Source: Paenibacillus glycanilyticus (GTDB taxonomy: Bacteria; Bacillota; Bacilli; Paenibacillales; Paenibacillaceae). From it: 64,000 nt of DNA. Position 1 is the stretch's first letter. Every line of letters starts with the position of its first letter. This document shows positions 32,402-40,709 of this stretch, one piece after another. The notes beneath the pieces were generated by a model that did no database searches, was not told the DNA's origin, and was given only the letters and a program-made list of their open reading frames with translations. Location of the stretch: NCBI RefSeq assembly GCF_030161375.1, contig NZ_BSSQ01000019.1:248001-312000 (forward strand). The letters run 5' to 3'. A program made the position numbers and the translations under genes.

Positions 32402-33283
32402 TTAAGTTCGCCTTCTGCGCCAACCGAAGATTTTCACATGCACAATGGCTCTGGTTGACCAATGCGCGATAATATGTAGGATAATGAATAGAATTAGCAA
32501 TGGTTTAAATAATATCCATCCTGCTGCCCAGATCACAAAGATTTGCCAACGTTTCATTTTGCGAAACAGTTTATTTGGCCACAAACAAATTCGATAAAGC
32601 AGATATTGATGGCGTAGTGACTCTAAATATTCGTCCTGGTATTGTTTTTCTTCCGGGTTCAAACGTACTGCGCTGCGCATATAAGTTTCTTGCAATTTAT
32701 AATCACCGCGCCTGGCGGCTGCCCAAGCCAGATACATCAGAATAACAGGCTCTTCGGTACCATAACGAAGTGCTTCGCGTTCCAATTCTCGGGATACCTC
32801 ATCTTGCCCAAGCAGCGCTTCAATATAGCTCAACATAGACAGGTATTGCGCATTCTCGGACTCCAACTCGAGTGCGATCTCGATTCGTGCCTTAGCCTCC
32901 TTGAATTTACCCTTCTTGTTGAGCTGATTGGCTTCCAAGTAATAATAATGCGCTTCATAGGGGTCAATTCGCTGTGCTTCCTTGAGTGCCTCATCAAATG
33001 CCGCCGCATTTTCGGTCTCATAAAATACGGATACGCGTACATACCATCCTAATTGATGCTCAGGATCCCGGCGTAACGCTTCCTCGACCCAATGCTGTGC
33101 TTTATCGTAATCTCCCATTAGAAGACAGATCTGCGCATAAAGCGCATAAGAATCGGGGTTTTGAGGATCCTCCCGCAACAGCTTCTCCGTCTCGGCTAAT
33201 GCTTCCTTATACCGTTTCCAGCTCATCAACTGGTATACGGCGCTATAGTCTGAAAGAGATTCTGGCCTTATCGTGTCTTCCAC
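32402..33283 (-). CDS. Tetratricopeptide-repeat protein with C-terminal membrane anchor
   Basis: Protein of 293 residues: about five or six TPR helix pairs from residue 10 to about 215 (for example ALAETEKLLREDPQNPDSYA, DYDKAQHWVEEALRRDPEHQ, KEAKARIEIALELESENAQY), then a basic stretch and a long hydrophobic segment (about 242-272) likely forming one or two membrane helices, with a basic tail. TPRs bind other proteins. The gene begins 24 bases after the stop of an AAA+ ATPase gene and they share a transcript, so the TPR protein may recruit the ATPase or its clients to the membrane. Function not established. Confidence 0.85.
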   Translation of the reverse strand: MEDTIRPESLSDYSAVYQLMSWKRYKEALAETEKLLREDPQNPDSYALYAQICLLMGDYDKAQHWVEEALRRDPEHQLGWYVRVSVFYETENAAAFDEALKEAQRIDPYEAHYYYLEANQLNKKGKFKEAKARIEIALELESENAQYLSMLSYIEALLGQDEVSRELEREALRYGTEEPVILMYLAWAAARRGDYKLQETYMRSAVRLNPEEKQYQDEYLESLRHQYLLYRICLWPNKLFRKMKRWQIFVIWAAGWILFKPLLILFIILHIIAHWSTRAIVHVKIFGWRRRRT

Positions 33284-33307
33284 GTAGAAATCCTCCTGCC
33301 GTTTCCG

Positions 33308-34264
33308 TTATTTGATGCCATGCTTCTTCGCATAATCAAGTACGATCTGATAGTCGCCATTTACATCGCTAAAAGTAGCATAGTTCCTAGCTGTTGCAAA
33401 CCACTCAATAGTAGTTGCTTTTCGTTCTTTTACAGACTTGCGCATATCATCTTGCGTGATTGGTTGGATTTCGCCAGTCTCAAAAGTTCTTTCCATAGCC
33501 GAATTAACCGCATCATTTACGACCTGCTCGAGATCTGCCCCGGAGAAAAGCTTCGTATCAGCGGAAAGTTTGTCCAGATTCAATGAACCTGTTGGCTTAC
33601 CCGCAAGTTTCAACTGCAAGATCGTGGCACGTTCTGCTTCCTCAGGCGGTGGTACAAACACAAGATGATTAAATCTTCCCGGACGTCTCAATGCGGAATC
33701 CAAATACCATGGCGTGTTGGTCGCCCCAATTACAAATACCTGGTCATTACCGGATTGCAGTCCGTCAAGCTCCGTCAAAAGCTGGTTAACAAGCATTCGT
33801 TCGTGATGTTGCCTCATTTGATGACGGCTCCCGCCCATAGCATCCAGCTCATCGATGAATATAACGCAAGGTTTATTTTCTCTCGCTTTTTGGAAGACAT
33901 CATGCAAATTATGTTCGCTTTGCCCGACATACATCGATAGGATAGCCTGTAGCTCGATATGGATGAAATTAGCGTCAATCTCGCCGGCAACCGCGCGCGC
34001 CAGAAACGTTTTTCCGCAACCCGGAGGTCCAAACAATAACAAGCTGCCGCCGGCTTCCTTGCCATAAGCTTTGAAAATTTCCGGTTGCTTGAGAGGAAGG
34101 ATAAAATTCATCCGAATCTTCTTCTTGACGTCTTCCAAACCGCCGACATCTTCAAACGTTTCTTTAGGTTTGTCCGATTCAATCAAGGATTGGTCATCTT
34201 TGTTGAACTGAATCAGCTTCAGCTTGTTTTTACGTTTTTCCGATAATTCATCGTAATCTGACAT
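33308..34264 (-). CDS. AAA+ ATPase of the FtsH/Cdc48/katanin-like class, no attached protease
   Basis: Single AAA+ module of 318 residues. Walker A GPPGCGKT (about 78-85), pore-loop-like MYVGQSE (aromatic-hydrophobic-Gly, about 110), Walker B VIFIDELDA (about 134-142), sensor 1 GATNTPW, Arg-finger region LRRPGRF and a C-terminal helical lid. A short N-terminal charged segment (about 1-35) replaces the usual N-domain, and no zinc-protease domain is present. The pore loop suggests substrate threading or remodelling. It is co-transcribed with a membrane-anchored TPR protein, which points to a membrane-associated remodelling machine; this is inference. Confidence 0.88.
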   Translation of the reverse strand: MSDYDELSEKRKNKLKLIQFNKDDQSLIESDKPKETFEDVGGLEDVKKKIRMNFILPLKQPEIFKAYGKEAGGSLLLFGPPGCGKTFLARAVAGEIDANFIHIELQAILSMYVGQSEHNLHDVFQKARENKPCVIFIDELDAMGGSRHQMRQHHERMLVNQLLTELDGLQSGNDQVFVIGATNTPWYLDSALRRPGRFNHLVFVPPPEEAERATILQLKLAGKPTGSLNLDKLSADTKLFSGADLEQVVNDAVNSAMERTFETGEIQPITQDDMRKSVKERKATTIEWFATARNYATFSDVNGDYQIVLDYAKKHGIK

Positions 34265-34380
34265 TTTGATTCCTCCTTAGCCTGTAACATGGCTATTGAA
34301 AATTTTATCATATTCCTTTCAGTTTTTGTTTTACATTCTCATGAAGCGGAGCGATAGGCGAGTAAAACAAGAAGAATAAC

Positions 34381-34413
34381 AAAGAGGCCTATGCTGCATG
34401 CATAGGCCTCTTT
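34381..34413 (-). terminator. Terminator of the lyase/SDR operon
   Basis: A perfect 14-bp stem, AAAGAGGCCTATGC (34381-34394) with 34400-34413, around a 5-base loop, 20 bases beyond the lyase stop. Confidence 0.85.
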
Positions 34414-34433
34414 GTTAATTTTCATATGCCATT

Positions 34434-35516
34434 CTACTTATCGTTCATTTTCGCTTGAAGACGTACGAAAGCCTGTTTCAAAAGATCTTTCGGAATTCCC
34501 TCGTAACGATCCCCTAAGCTGACCTCGTAATAGGATCCTTGTCCGGCTTCTCTTACGTTGCCCGTGAGACCAATCCCTGTTTCTTCGTACACGTCGATCA
34601 GGACCTTCTCGAACGTCTCTTTCGGCATATCCGCATGGACATGGAACATATTGGACACCGGAACCACCGGGCGAGTTGTCAATCCCCCGCAATTATTGTA
34701 CATTTCCGCCAACTCGACTGCGGCTTCGTAGTAATGCTCCATCTTCGACAACCGTTCGTCAAAGGCCTGATCTGCGTTAATAATGTAAGGATAGAGACTG
34801 ATCAAGTCGCCGCCATGTCGGCGCTTCCAGATCTTCGATTGCTTGGTGAACGCTTCTTCACCGGCCAGAATAGCTCCGGCAATGCCTCCGATTCCTTTAT
34901 AAAACGAAACATATACACTGTCAAACAAACTGCAAACCTCTGCAGCCGATTTCCCGTAATACGGCAAAATCTCATAAAGTCTTGCCCCGTCCAAGTGAAG
35001 CTTGATGCCTTTATCCCGGCAATAGGCCGCTATAGCTTCCAGCTCTTCAAAAGCCGGCAGCTGTCCGCCGATTTCGCGCTGCGGAAGCTCCAACAGCAAG
35101 CAGGCAACATCATCATCCATCTGCCGTACATCTTCCAGAGTGATCAATCGGTCCTTGTCCGCTAGCAACACAGGCTCAAGGTGATGAAGCTCCCTCAGCC
35201 CGTCCTGCTCATGAATCTCCAGATGGCAAAGCGGATGATACGCGACCTTGCGGCTGCCTTTCTCGTCGCACCATTGCCGCAAGGCAATCTGCTGCGCCAT
35301 TGTTCCGCTTGGGAAAAAGACGGCTGACGGCTTGCCAAGATAAGCGGCGATTTTCGCTTGGAAATCCTCGATGACTTTGCCCGTTCCATAAATATCGCTA
35401 TCGATATCGCCACTCAAATGATCAAATGTATCCTTTAACACTTGCACGTTCCGTTTGCCGTGTCCAACAACCGGGTATTTCACCTCGTTAAATACTTCCA
35501 AGAGCGTCTTTACCAA
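34434..35516 (-). CDS. Threonine-aldolase-family / beta-eliminating lyase (PLP enzyme)
   Basis: Pyridoxal-phosphate fold type I enzyme of 360 residues. Cofactor-binding features: the PSGTMAQQIAL loop (about 69-79), LHLDGARLYE with the pyridine Asp (about 173) and YVSFYKGIGGIAGA with the Schiff-base Lys (about 201). Related enzymes split beta-hydroxy amino acids such as L-threonine or phenylserine into glycine and an aldehyde; substrate here is unknown. Its start overlaps the end of the SDR gene upstream by 7 bases, so an aldehyde or ketone made by one could be processed by the other. Confidence 0.87.
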   Translation of the reverse strand: MVKTLLEVFNEVKYPVVGHGKRNVQVLKDTFDHLSGDIDSDIYGTGKVIEDFQAKIAAYLGKPSAVFFPSGTMAQQIALRQWCDEKGSRKVAYHPLCHLEIHEQDGLRELHHLEPVLLADKDRLITLEDVRQMDDDVACLLLELPQREIGGQLPAFEELEAIAAYCRDKGIKLHLDGARLYEILPYYGKSAAEVCSLFDSVYVSFYKGIGGIAGAILAGEEAFTKQSKIWKRRHGGDLISLYPYIINADQAFDERLSKMEHYYEAAVELAEMYNNCGGLTTRPVVPVSNMFHVHADMPKETFEKVLIDVYEETGIGLTGNVREAGQGSYYEVSLGDRYEGIPKDLLKQAFVRLQAKMNDK

Positions 35517-36232
35517 TTCAATTTCCTACCTTCGTAATCTATGTATTCGCAATCCATCGTGGATGCATCTCTAGCCATTGCCGCATGAATAACCTGCGTA
35601 ATGCCAGCAGCGGATTGTTCCGGAGTAAGCTCTGCCGCTTCGTCCAGCTTGCCTTGCATATGCGTCTTCACCCAACCAGGATGGATGACGAGAACCCTTC
35701 CGCCAAGCGGCTTAAGACTATTATGAATTAACTTCGACTGCATGTTGAGCGCCGCTTTGGACATGCAATATGCATACCAGGCATCTCGACGGCAGTCCGT
35801 TATGCTACCCGCCTCGGAAGAGATATTGGCAATAAGCTTGGAATTGCTTTGCAGCAGCATGGGCGTAAAAACCTGACTCATACGCAGGCTTCCCAGCGCA
35901 TTGACATTAAATACATTCAACATTTCTTCATACTGAAGATCGCCTTGAATCGTATTTCGGATATCTCCCAAGATTGCTGCGTTATTGATCAGAACATCAA
36001 GCTTATCCGTATGGGATAATACCTGTTCATAGGCATGCTTCACACTGGCATCATTAGATACGTCAAGCGGTATAACCGTTAATCGCTCTTCGAATCTCTG
36101 TTGCAATTCCGTTAGCTCGGCGCTGTCGGCATATTGTCCCGCGAAAACACGATGGCCGCCTTCCAGCCATTTGGCTACAAGTGCCAGTCCAACCCCACGG
36201 TCTGCTCCCGTTACTACGATCGATTTGCTCAT
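35510..36232 (-). CDS. Short-chain dehydrogenase/reductase
   Basis: Classical SDR of about 240 residues: TGADRGVGLAL cofactor motif at residues 7-17, NNAAIL at about 79, Ser in ISSEAGS (about 135) and YCMSKAA (about 152-158) with catalytic Tyr and Lys. The frame opens at 36262, but ATG 36232 preceded by GAGGAGACCGGAAG gives the expected N-terminus. First gene of an operon with the overlapping PLP lyase. Substrate not evident. Confidence 0.88.
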   Translation of the reverse strand: MSKSIVVTGADRGVGLALVAKWLEGGHRVFAGQYADSAELTELQQRFEERLTVIPLDVSNDASVKHAYEQVLSHTDKLDVLINNAAILGDIRNTIQGDLQYEEMLNVFNVNALGSLRMSQVFTPMLLQSNSKLIANISSEAGSITDCRRDAWYAYCMSKAALNMQSKLIHNSLKPLGGRVLVIHPGWVKTHMQGKLDEAAELTPEQSAAGITQVIHAAMARDASTMDCEYIDYEGRKLNW

Positions 36233-36324
36233 GGCTTCCGGTCTCCTCTCATCAACCTGCAATGCAATACACTCGAGTATAACACACGAAGTTACCGTTG
36301 AAATCGATTTCGGCCCCTCGCGGG

Positions 36325-36355
36325 CAAAACCGCTGCCAAGCTGGCAGCGGTTTTG
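36325..36355 (-). terminator. Terminator of the 186-residue hypothetical gene
   Basis: CAAAACCGCTGCCA (36325-36338) pairs with TGGCAGCGGTTTTG (36342-36355) around AGC, just beyond the stop at 36368 on the minus strand. Confidence 0.85.
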
Positions 36356-36367
36356 TTGTCATGCGCT

Positions 36368-36928
36368 TTACTCTTCCTCTTGCTTGTTCTGCTCCATCGG
36401 TTCAAGCGCCGCCTCTATTGCCTCGTAGACGGCTTCCGCTTCGGCCTCGTGGGCGGCAGCAATCTTCAGCCGGTACAGCTCTCTGTAATTTTGCAGAAGC
36501 TCTGCTTCTTGCTCATGAATAAGCGAAGACAGATGCTCGATCCGCAAAGCCAGAGGTATACCGTTCTCCTCTATTACTTCTTCCTCCATAGCAGGAGGTT
36601 CAAAGAAGAGCGTCTTGCTGCAGCCAAAAGTGGATTCCGCCCAATAATCGGCATTTTCCTTGTTGTTGTGCTTGTAAATCTCGACATACGTATCAAATAA
36701 CGCATTAACGGCTTTTCGGCAATCCCAGCCTAAGATAACGATACCTTCTTTGGCTTTGTTAACCGCGCGCATGAGCTGGAAATCGTTCAGCTTTCCGCGT
36801 TCGGCTTCTACACGGTCAATCTCCGCGACGAATACAGGATATGCGCGGCAAAATAATGCGGCAGCAGCGAAAAATTCCTCCTGCGGAATGTTGGTGGCAT
36901 CCTGCTGCGGTTTGGAAGCTTGCTCCAT
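36368..36928 (-). CDS. Uncharacterised acidic helical protein
   Basis: Protein of 186 residues, almost all predicted helix, very acidic in its C-terminal third (several EAEAE- and EEE-type runs), with no signal peptide or membrane segment. A central WDCRKAVNALFDTYVEIYK helix and a YWAESTFGCSKTLFF segment may be conserved features, but I do not recognise the family. It is a lone gene, with ribosome-site-like AGAGGGGAATGAC upstream and a strong terminator downstream. Confidence 0.65.
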   Translation of the reverse strand: MEQASKPQQDATNIPQEEFFAAAALFCRAYPVFVAEIDRVEAERGKLNDFQLMRAVNKAKEGIVILGWDCRKAVNALFDTYVEIYKHNNKENADYWAESTFGCSKTLFFEPPAMEEEVIEENGIPLALRIEHLSSLIHEQEAELLQNYRELYRLKIAAAHEAEAEAVYEAIEAALEPMEQNKQEEE

Positions 36929-37101
36929 TTTGTCGTCATTCCCCTCTTGCTATACTTCCTTTCGGTATAACCCGATTATAAAAGTATATGTAACAACCGG
37001 GAATGAAGCAAGACCGGGACGCCATGACTTTACTACCATATTCGTATATAATAGATCAAAGATCGATGAAGTCGATGTACATAAGAAAGCTGGTGCAGAT
37101 T

Positions 37102-37206
37102 ATGAATGGACGTAAAGCAGTGTATATTATCGTGGGATTATGTGTCGTGTTAGCCTTGTTTGTATATGGCTGCATTCAATACGTAGTTAATGCGCATTCG
37201 AGCTGA
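37102..37206 (+). CDS. Possible 34-residue single-span membrane peptide
   Basis: A short frame (start MNGRKAVYIIVGLCVV, then a hydrophobic run and a short NAHSS tail) fits a tiny one-helix membrane protein; it continues in frame upstream to 37003 but ATG 37102 gives a clean N-in topology. The ribosome site is weak. An intrinsic terminator in the same direction overlaps its last bases, which argues that a transcript really ends here. No relatives come to mind. Confidence 0.45.
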   Translation: MNGRKAVYIIVGLCVVLALFVYGCIQYVVNAHSS

Positions 37207-37219
37207 ATGCGCATTTTTT
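37189..37219 (+). terminator. Intrinsic terminator overlapping the small membrane-peptide frame
   Basis: AATGCGCATTC (37189-37199) pairs with GAATGCGCATT (37205-37215), followed by T6. The stem also serves the leftward thioesterase gene on the other side to some degree. Confidence 0.85.
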
Positions 37220-37231
37220 ATGTTCGGGCTG

Positions 37232-37744
37232 CTAATCCCAAGGATGGCTTACCGTCAAATAATCGGCGAATTTCTTGCTTTCCTCTCGCCGGATTCGGCG
37301 CATATCCGCTCGATGGGGAGCCGTTTCGTACAGTTTGGTTTCTTCCTCGGATTCCGGAATAACCTTCGGCACCGGCACCGGCCGGTTGTCTCGATTAAGA
37401 GCGACAAAGGTAAGGAACGAGGTGGCCGCTACCGTCCGCTCTCCTGTTAACAAATCTTCTTTAATGACCTTAACGAATACTTCCACGGAAGTTCTGCCCG
37501 TCCACGTCACGAACGACTCGAGGCAAACGGCATCGCTGGGACGGATCGGATGCAGGAAGTCAACGGAGTCCGTTGAAGCTGTCACCACTGCCCGACGGCA
37601 ATGTTTGGTTGCGGCAATGGAAGCAATATCGTCGATATACGCCATCAATTTGCCGCCAAACAGCGTATTGTGATTATTAACATCGGTCGGGAATATCCGA
37701 GCCGTTTTGTAACATCTGGATGCGCGCGAATAACGTTCTTCCAT
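37232..37744 (-). CDS. Hotdog-fold acyl-CoA thioesterase (YkhA-like)
   Basis: Single-hotdog acyl-CoA thioester hydrolase (170 residues) of the cytosolic BFIT/YkhA type. Typical elements: TDVNNHNTLFGGKLMAYID with the catalytic Asn/Asp helix (about 22-40), TASTDSVDFLHPI, and FVTWTGRTSVEVFVKV. It releases free fatty acids from acyl-CoA in the cytoplasm. It starts 12 bases beyond the stop of the 8-oxoguanine deaminase gene, so they likely share a transcript although no shared pathway is apparent. Confidence 0.92.
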   Translation of the reverse strand: MEERYSRASRCYKTARIFPTDVNNHNTLFGGKLMAYIDDIASIAATKHCRRAVVTASTDSVDFLHPIRPSDAVCLESFVTWTGRTSVEVFVKVIKEDLLTGERTVAATSFLTFVALNRDNRPVPVPKVIPESEEETKLYETAPHRADMRRIRREESKKFADYLTVSHPWD

Positions 37745-37755
37745 TGAAATCGCTC

Positions 37756-39159
37756 CTATCCTCTATACTTTCTGTAATCGACGCCAAGGCGCAAGGTTGC
37801 CGAGTTCACCAGCCGGTCCGCGGCAAGTTGCGTCCGGAACGCCAGCTTTTCCTCATCTACGCCAACCAGCATGCCGTTCTCCACAACGACACGTCCGCCT
37901 ACGATCGTCATATCCGCCTGAGCAGCCCCTACCGTTAGCGGAAGCGCTGCGTCATCAAACAATGCCCCTGCAAAACCTAATTTGCGCGAATCGAGCATGA
38001 ACAGATCCGCGGCTTTTCCGACCTCAAGCGATCCTATATCGCTCTCCCAGCCCAATACGCGAGCTGAACCTCGGGTAGCAATCGACAAAGTCTCGTTTGT
38101 CGTTAATCCTCGCTCTTGAAGCTCATGCTTGTGGAGAAGATAAGCCATTCGCAAATCCCACAGCATGTTGGAGGCATCGTTTGATGCGGAACCGTCAACG
38201 CCTAGTCCTACTTTCACGCCTGCGTCCAGCAGCTTGCGGATCGGAATAGCGCCGGAAGACAACTTCATGTTGCTCGACGGGCAATGCGCTACACCGCAAC
38301 CGCAAGCCCCCATCTTATGTATTTCGCTATCGTTAAACCAAATGCCGTGTGCGTACCAAACATCGTCGCCGATCCATCCTGTCTGCTCCATGTATTCGAG
38401 CGGACGAACGCCTAGCTTCTCCAGACAGAATTGTTCCTCGTCCATCGTCTCCGCCAAGTGGGTATGCATCCGAACGCCGTAACTGCGGGCAAGAGCAGAA
38501 GACTCCTTCAGCAAATCCCTGGACACGGAGAATGGCGAGCAAGGCGCCACGCCAACACGCAGCATCGAGAACCGGTTCGCGTTATGATATTTCTCGATGA
38601 CGCGCTGGGTATCCCGCAATATAACCGATTCCGTCTGAGTCACTTCGTCCGGAGGAAGTCCGCCACTAGACCTCCCTAGACTCATGGATCCTCTAGTCGG
38701 GAAGAATCGTATGCCTAGCTCGGATGCCGCGCGGATCTCTTCATCGAGCAAATATTCGGAGACACCGTTCGGAAATACGTAGAAATGATCCGACGAAGTT
38801 GTACAGCCGCTTTTGAGCAGCTCGCCAAGACCGGTCATGGCACTTAGGTAGACGTCCTCTGGTTCCAAGTGCCGCCAAATCTCATACAAAGTGAGCAGCC
38901 AGTCGAATAACGAGCAATCCTGTGCCAGCGGGATATTGCGCGTAAGCGTTTGGTATAGGTGATGGTGAGTATTGATCAAACCCGGATAAACAATCTTGTG
39001 CGTAGCATCGATTACGCGATCAGCCGTTTCATACGGCAGCTTCTCCCCAATGGCTATTATTTCTTGACCCTCAATATACATATCTCCATTGCGAATCACT
39101 CGATTCTCGCCATCCATCGTTACAATGCTGCGGGCATTTCGGATCAGAAGAGTACTCAT
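37756..39159 (-). CDS. 8-oxoguanine deaminase (amidohydrolase superfamily)
   Basis: Zinc-dependent deaminase expected to turn 8-oxoguanine into uric acid, which links to the urate-degrading locus at 46-56 kb. It carries INTHHHLYQTLTRN with the first metal His pair (about 62-68), SGCTTSSDHFYVFP (about 116-129), MHTHLAET (about 233-240) and GLGVDGSASND with the metal Asp (about 318). Overall it fits the 8-oxoguanine deaminase branch of the Atz/Trz-like family, length 467 normal. Assignment among closely related purine and pterin deaminases is from sequence pattern only. Confidence 0.82.
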   Translation of the reverse strand: MSTLLIRNARSIVTMDGENRVIRNGDMYIEGQEIIAIGEKLPYETADRVIDATHKIVYPGLINTHHHLYQTLTRNIPLAQDCSLFDWLLTLYEIWRHLEPEDVYLSAMTGLGELLKSGCTTSSDHFYVFPNGVSEYLLDEEIRAASELGIRFFPTRGSMSLGRSSGGLPPDEVTQTESVILRDTQRVIEKYHNANRFSMLRVGVAPCSPFSVSRDLLKESSALARSYGVRMHTHLAETMDEEQFCLEKLGVRPLEYMEQTGWIGDDVWYAHGIWFNDSEIHKMGACGCGVAHCPSSNMKLSSGAIPIRKLLDAGVKVGLGVDGSASNDASNMLWDLRMAYLLHKHELQERGLTTNETLSIATRGSARVLGWESDIGSLEVGKAADLFMLDSRKLGFAGALFDDAALPLTVGAAQADMTIVGGRVVVENGMLVGVDEEKLAFRTQLAADRLVNSATLRLGVDYRKYRG

Positions 39160-39380
39160 CGGGTCACCGCCCGTTCAAAGATAGGATTCTCTATTTGAAC
39201 GATATTATGAACGCCCTTGCGCCTCGCACTTGTATGGTTCATTTCCATTTCCCCCTTGTCTGACTAGCCCTATTGTAAACGAACCGGACAAGTAAAGCTG
39301 TGGTTTGGAGGAAGGATTGTAACCTATACCTAAAAAACCGCCAATCGTTTGTGGTCCATGCTTATGCCGAAGCGTTCCAA

Positions 39381-39415
39381 TAAAAAAAGAGCCGTCCTTA
39401 TCGGGACAGCCCTCT
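39381..39415 (-). terminator. Terminator of the D-Ala-D-Ala carboxypeptidase gene
   Basis: On the minus strand GGGCTGTCC pairs with GGACGGCTC (with two G-U pairs) and runs into T7. Confidence 0.82.
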
Positions 39416-39423
39416 ATATTCGA

Positions 39424-40692
39424 TTATTTATATAATCTTCTTCTGCGTTGCCTAACATACATGACGCGAGCAGATAGCAGCATAAACAATAACATAACCG
39501 ACCAGGTAACCGTAACCCCCACACTCCAGCCTTTTGATTTCACGTTATCACTATTCGTCAAAGGGTTGGAATTCGTTACGGACGCGATCTGGACCTCCGC
39601 TTGTTCCGCAAACGGAACGATCGGCATGATTGCTGCAGCCGGCTCGGAAGGGTTATACACCTCCGAAGATTGTACGTATACTTTGCCGTTCGCATCCACC
39701 GCTACGGTAGGATCAACGCCGTCCTTAACGGTAACGTACAGAGGTTTGTCGGTAGTAAATTTAACGGGTTTGCCGGAATCCCGCGCAACAAACGTACGCT
39801 TCTCGTCAGCAGCCATATACATCGTGCTTGTAAAATGGGCAAAGCCATAGTCCAGAAGCTGGCTCATATCCTTGTACACGCCCGAATCGGTATCGCCTTT
39901 CAGAATAACGCCAATCAGCTCCATATCGCCTCTCTCAGCCGCGGATACCAACGTATATCCCGCCGCTTGGGTAAACCCGTTCTTCACGCCGATCGCGCCT
40001 TCATAGCTGCTCAGAAGCTTATTATGATTGATGAGCTTGGACTCCCATTCTTCTCCGATCCATGGCTTCGACTTTGTCGAAACAACTTCCCGGAACTGTT
40101 CGTTCTGCATCGCGTATTGCGCAATCTTCGCCATGTCTTTAGCGGTCGTGTATTGATTCTCGTCGGGCAAGCCGCTCGGATTAACGAAATTGGTATCCCA
40201 CAGTCCAAGCTTATGGACAAATTCATTCATGCGTACCGCAAATTGCTCCTTCGTGCCGTCTATATGCTCGGCAATAGCGGTCGCCGCATCATTACCCGAG
40301 TTGATCAGCATCCCTTCGATCAGGTCCAGCATTGGCTTCTGCTCGCCTTCTGCCAGGTAGATTCTTGTACCATCCTCGCCGCGAGCGTTCTTGGATACCG
40401 TTACAATATCCGAAGGATCGGACTGCTCAAGCGCAATAATGCCGGTCACGATCTTCGTGATGCTGGCTGGATAAAGACGTTCGGTTTCATTGTGTGCCCA
40501 GAGCACGGCTCCCGACTTGGCGTCGATCAGTATGGCTGCTCCCGAATGAGTCAGCTCGGGCAATTGCCCGTCAACCTGTTCCACCTGCTGTTCCTCCGCC
40601 GTACTGATAGCTTGTTCCGCAAATACGGCAGTCGGTGATAGTAATACAAGAAGCATAGATAACATAACAATCAGGCCTTGAAGTGGTCTCAT
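39424..40692 (-). CDS. D-alanyl-D-alanine carboxypeptidase (low-molecular-weight PBP)
   Basis: Serine-type carboxypeptidase (DacA/DacF type) that trims the terminal D-Ala of peptidoglycan stem peptides. A signal peptide (about 1-25) precedes the S11 peptidase domain with SITKIVTG (SxxK, about residue 76), SGNDAA (SxN, about 130) and KNGFTQAAG (KTG-box equivalent, about 235). A beta-sandwich stalk follows and a membrane helix with basic tail (VRQRRRR) anchors the C-terminus. The frame opens at 40713, but ATG 40692 after GAGGGGAATT is preferred, leaving 17 bases to the HAD gene upstream, so they are co-transcribed. Confidence 0.92.
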   Translation of the reverse strand: MRPLQGLIVMLSMLLVLLSPTAVFAEQAISTAEEQQVEQVDGQLPELTHSGAAILIDAKSGAVLWAHNETERLYPASITKIVTGIIALEQSDPSDIVTVSKNARGEDGTRIYLAEGEQKPMLDLIEGMLINSGNDAATAIAEHIDGTKEQFAVRMNEFVHKLGLWDTNFVNPSGLPDENQYTTAKDMAKIAQYAMQNEQFREVVSTKSKPWIGEEWESKLINHNKLLSSYEGAIGVKNGFTQAAGYTLVSAAERGDMELIGVILKGDTDSGVYKDMSQLLDYGFAHFTSTMYMAADEKRTFVARDSGKPVKFTTDKPLYVTVKDGVDPTVAVDANGKVYVQSSEVYNPSEPAAAIMPIVPFAEQAEVQIASVTNSNPLTNSDNVKSKGWSVGVTVTWSVMLLFMLLSARVMYVRQRRRRLYK

Positions 40693-40709
40693 AATTCCCC
40701 TCTTTATCC

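Noticed and set aside
39601..40638. 345-codon plus-strand frame opposite the D-Ala-D-Ala carboxypeptidase
   Set aside because: Antisense shadow of a clear PBP with SxxK, SxN and KNG motifs; no ribosome site or domain of its own.
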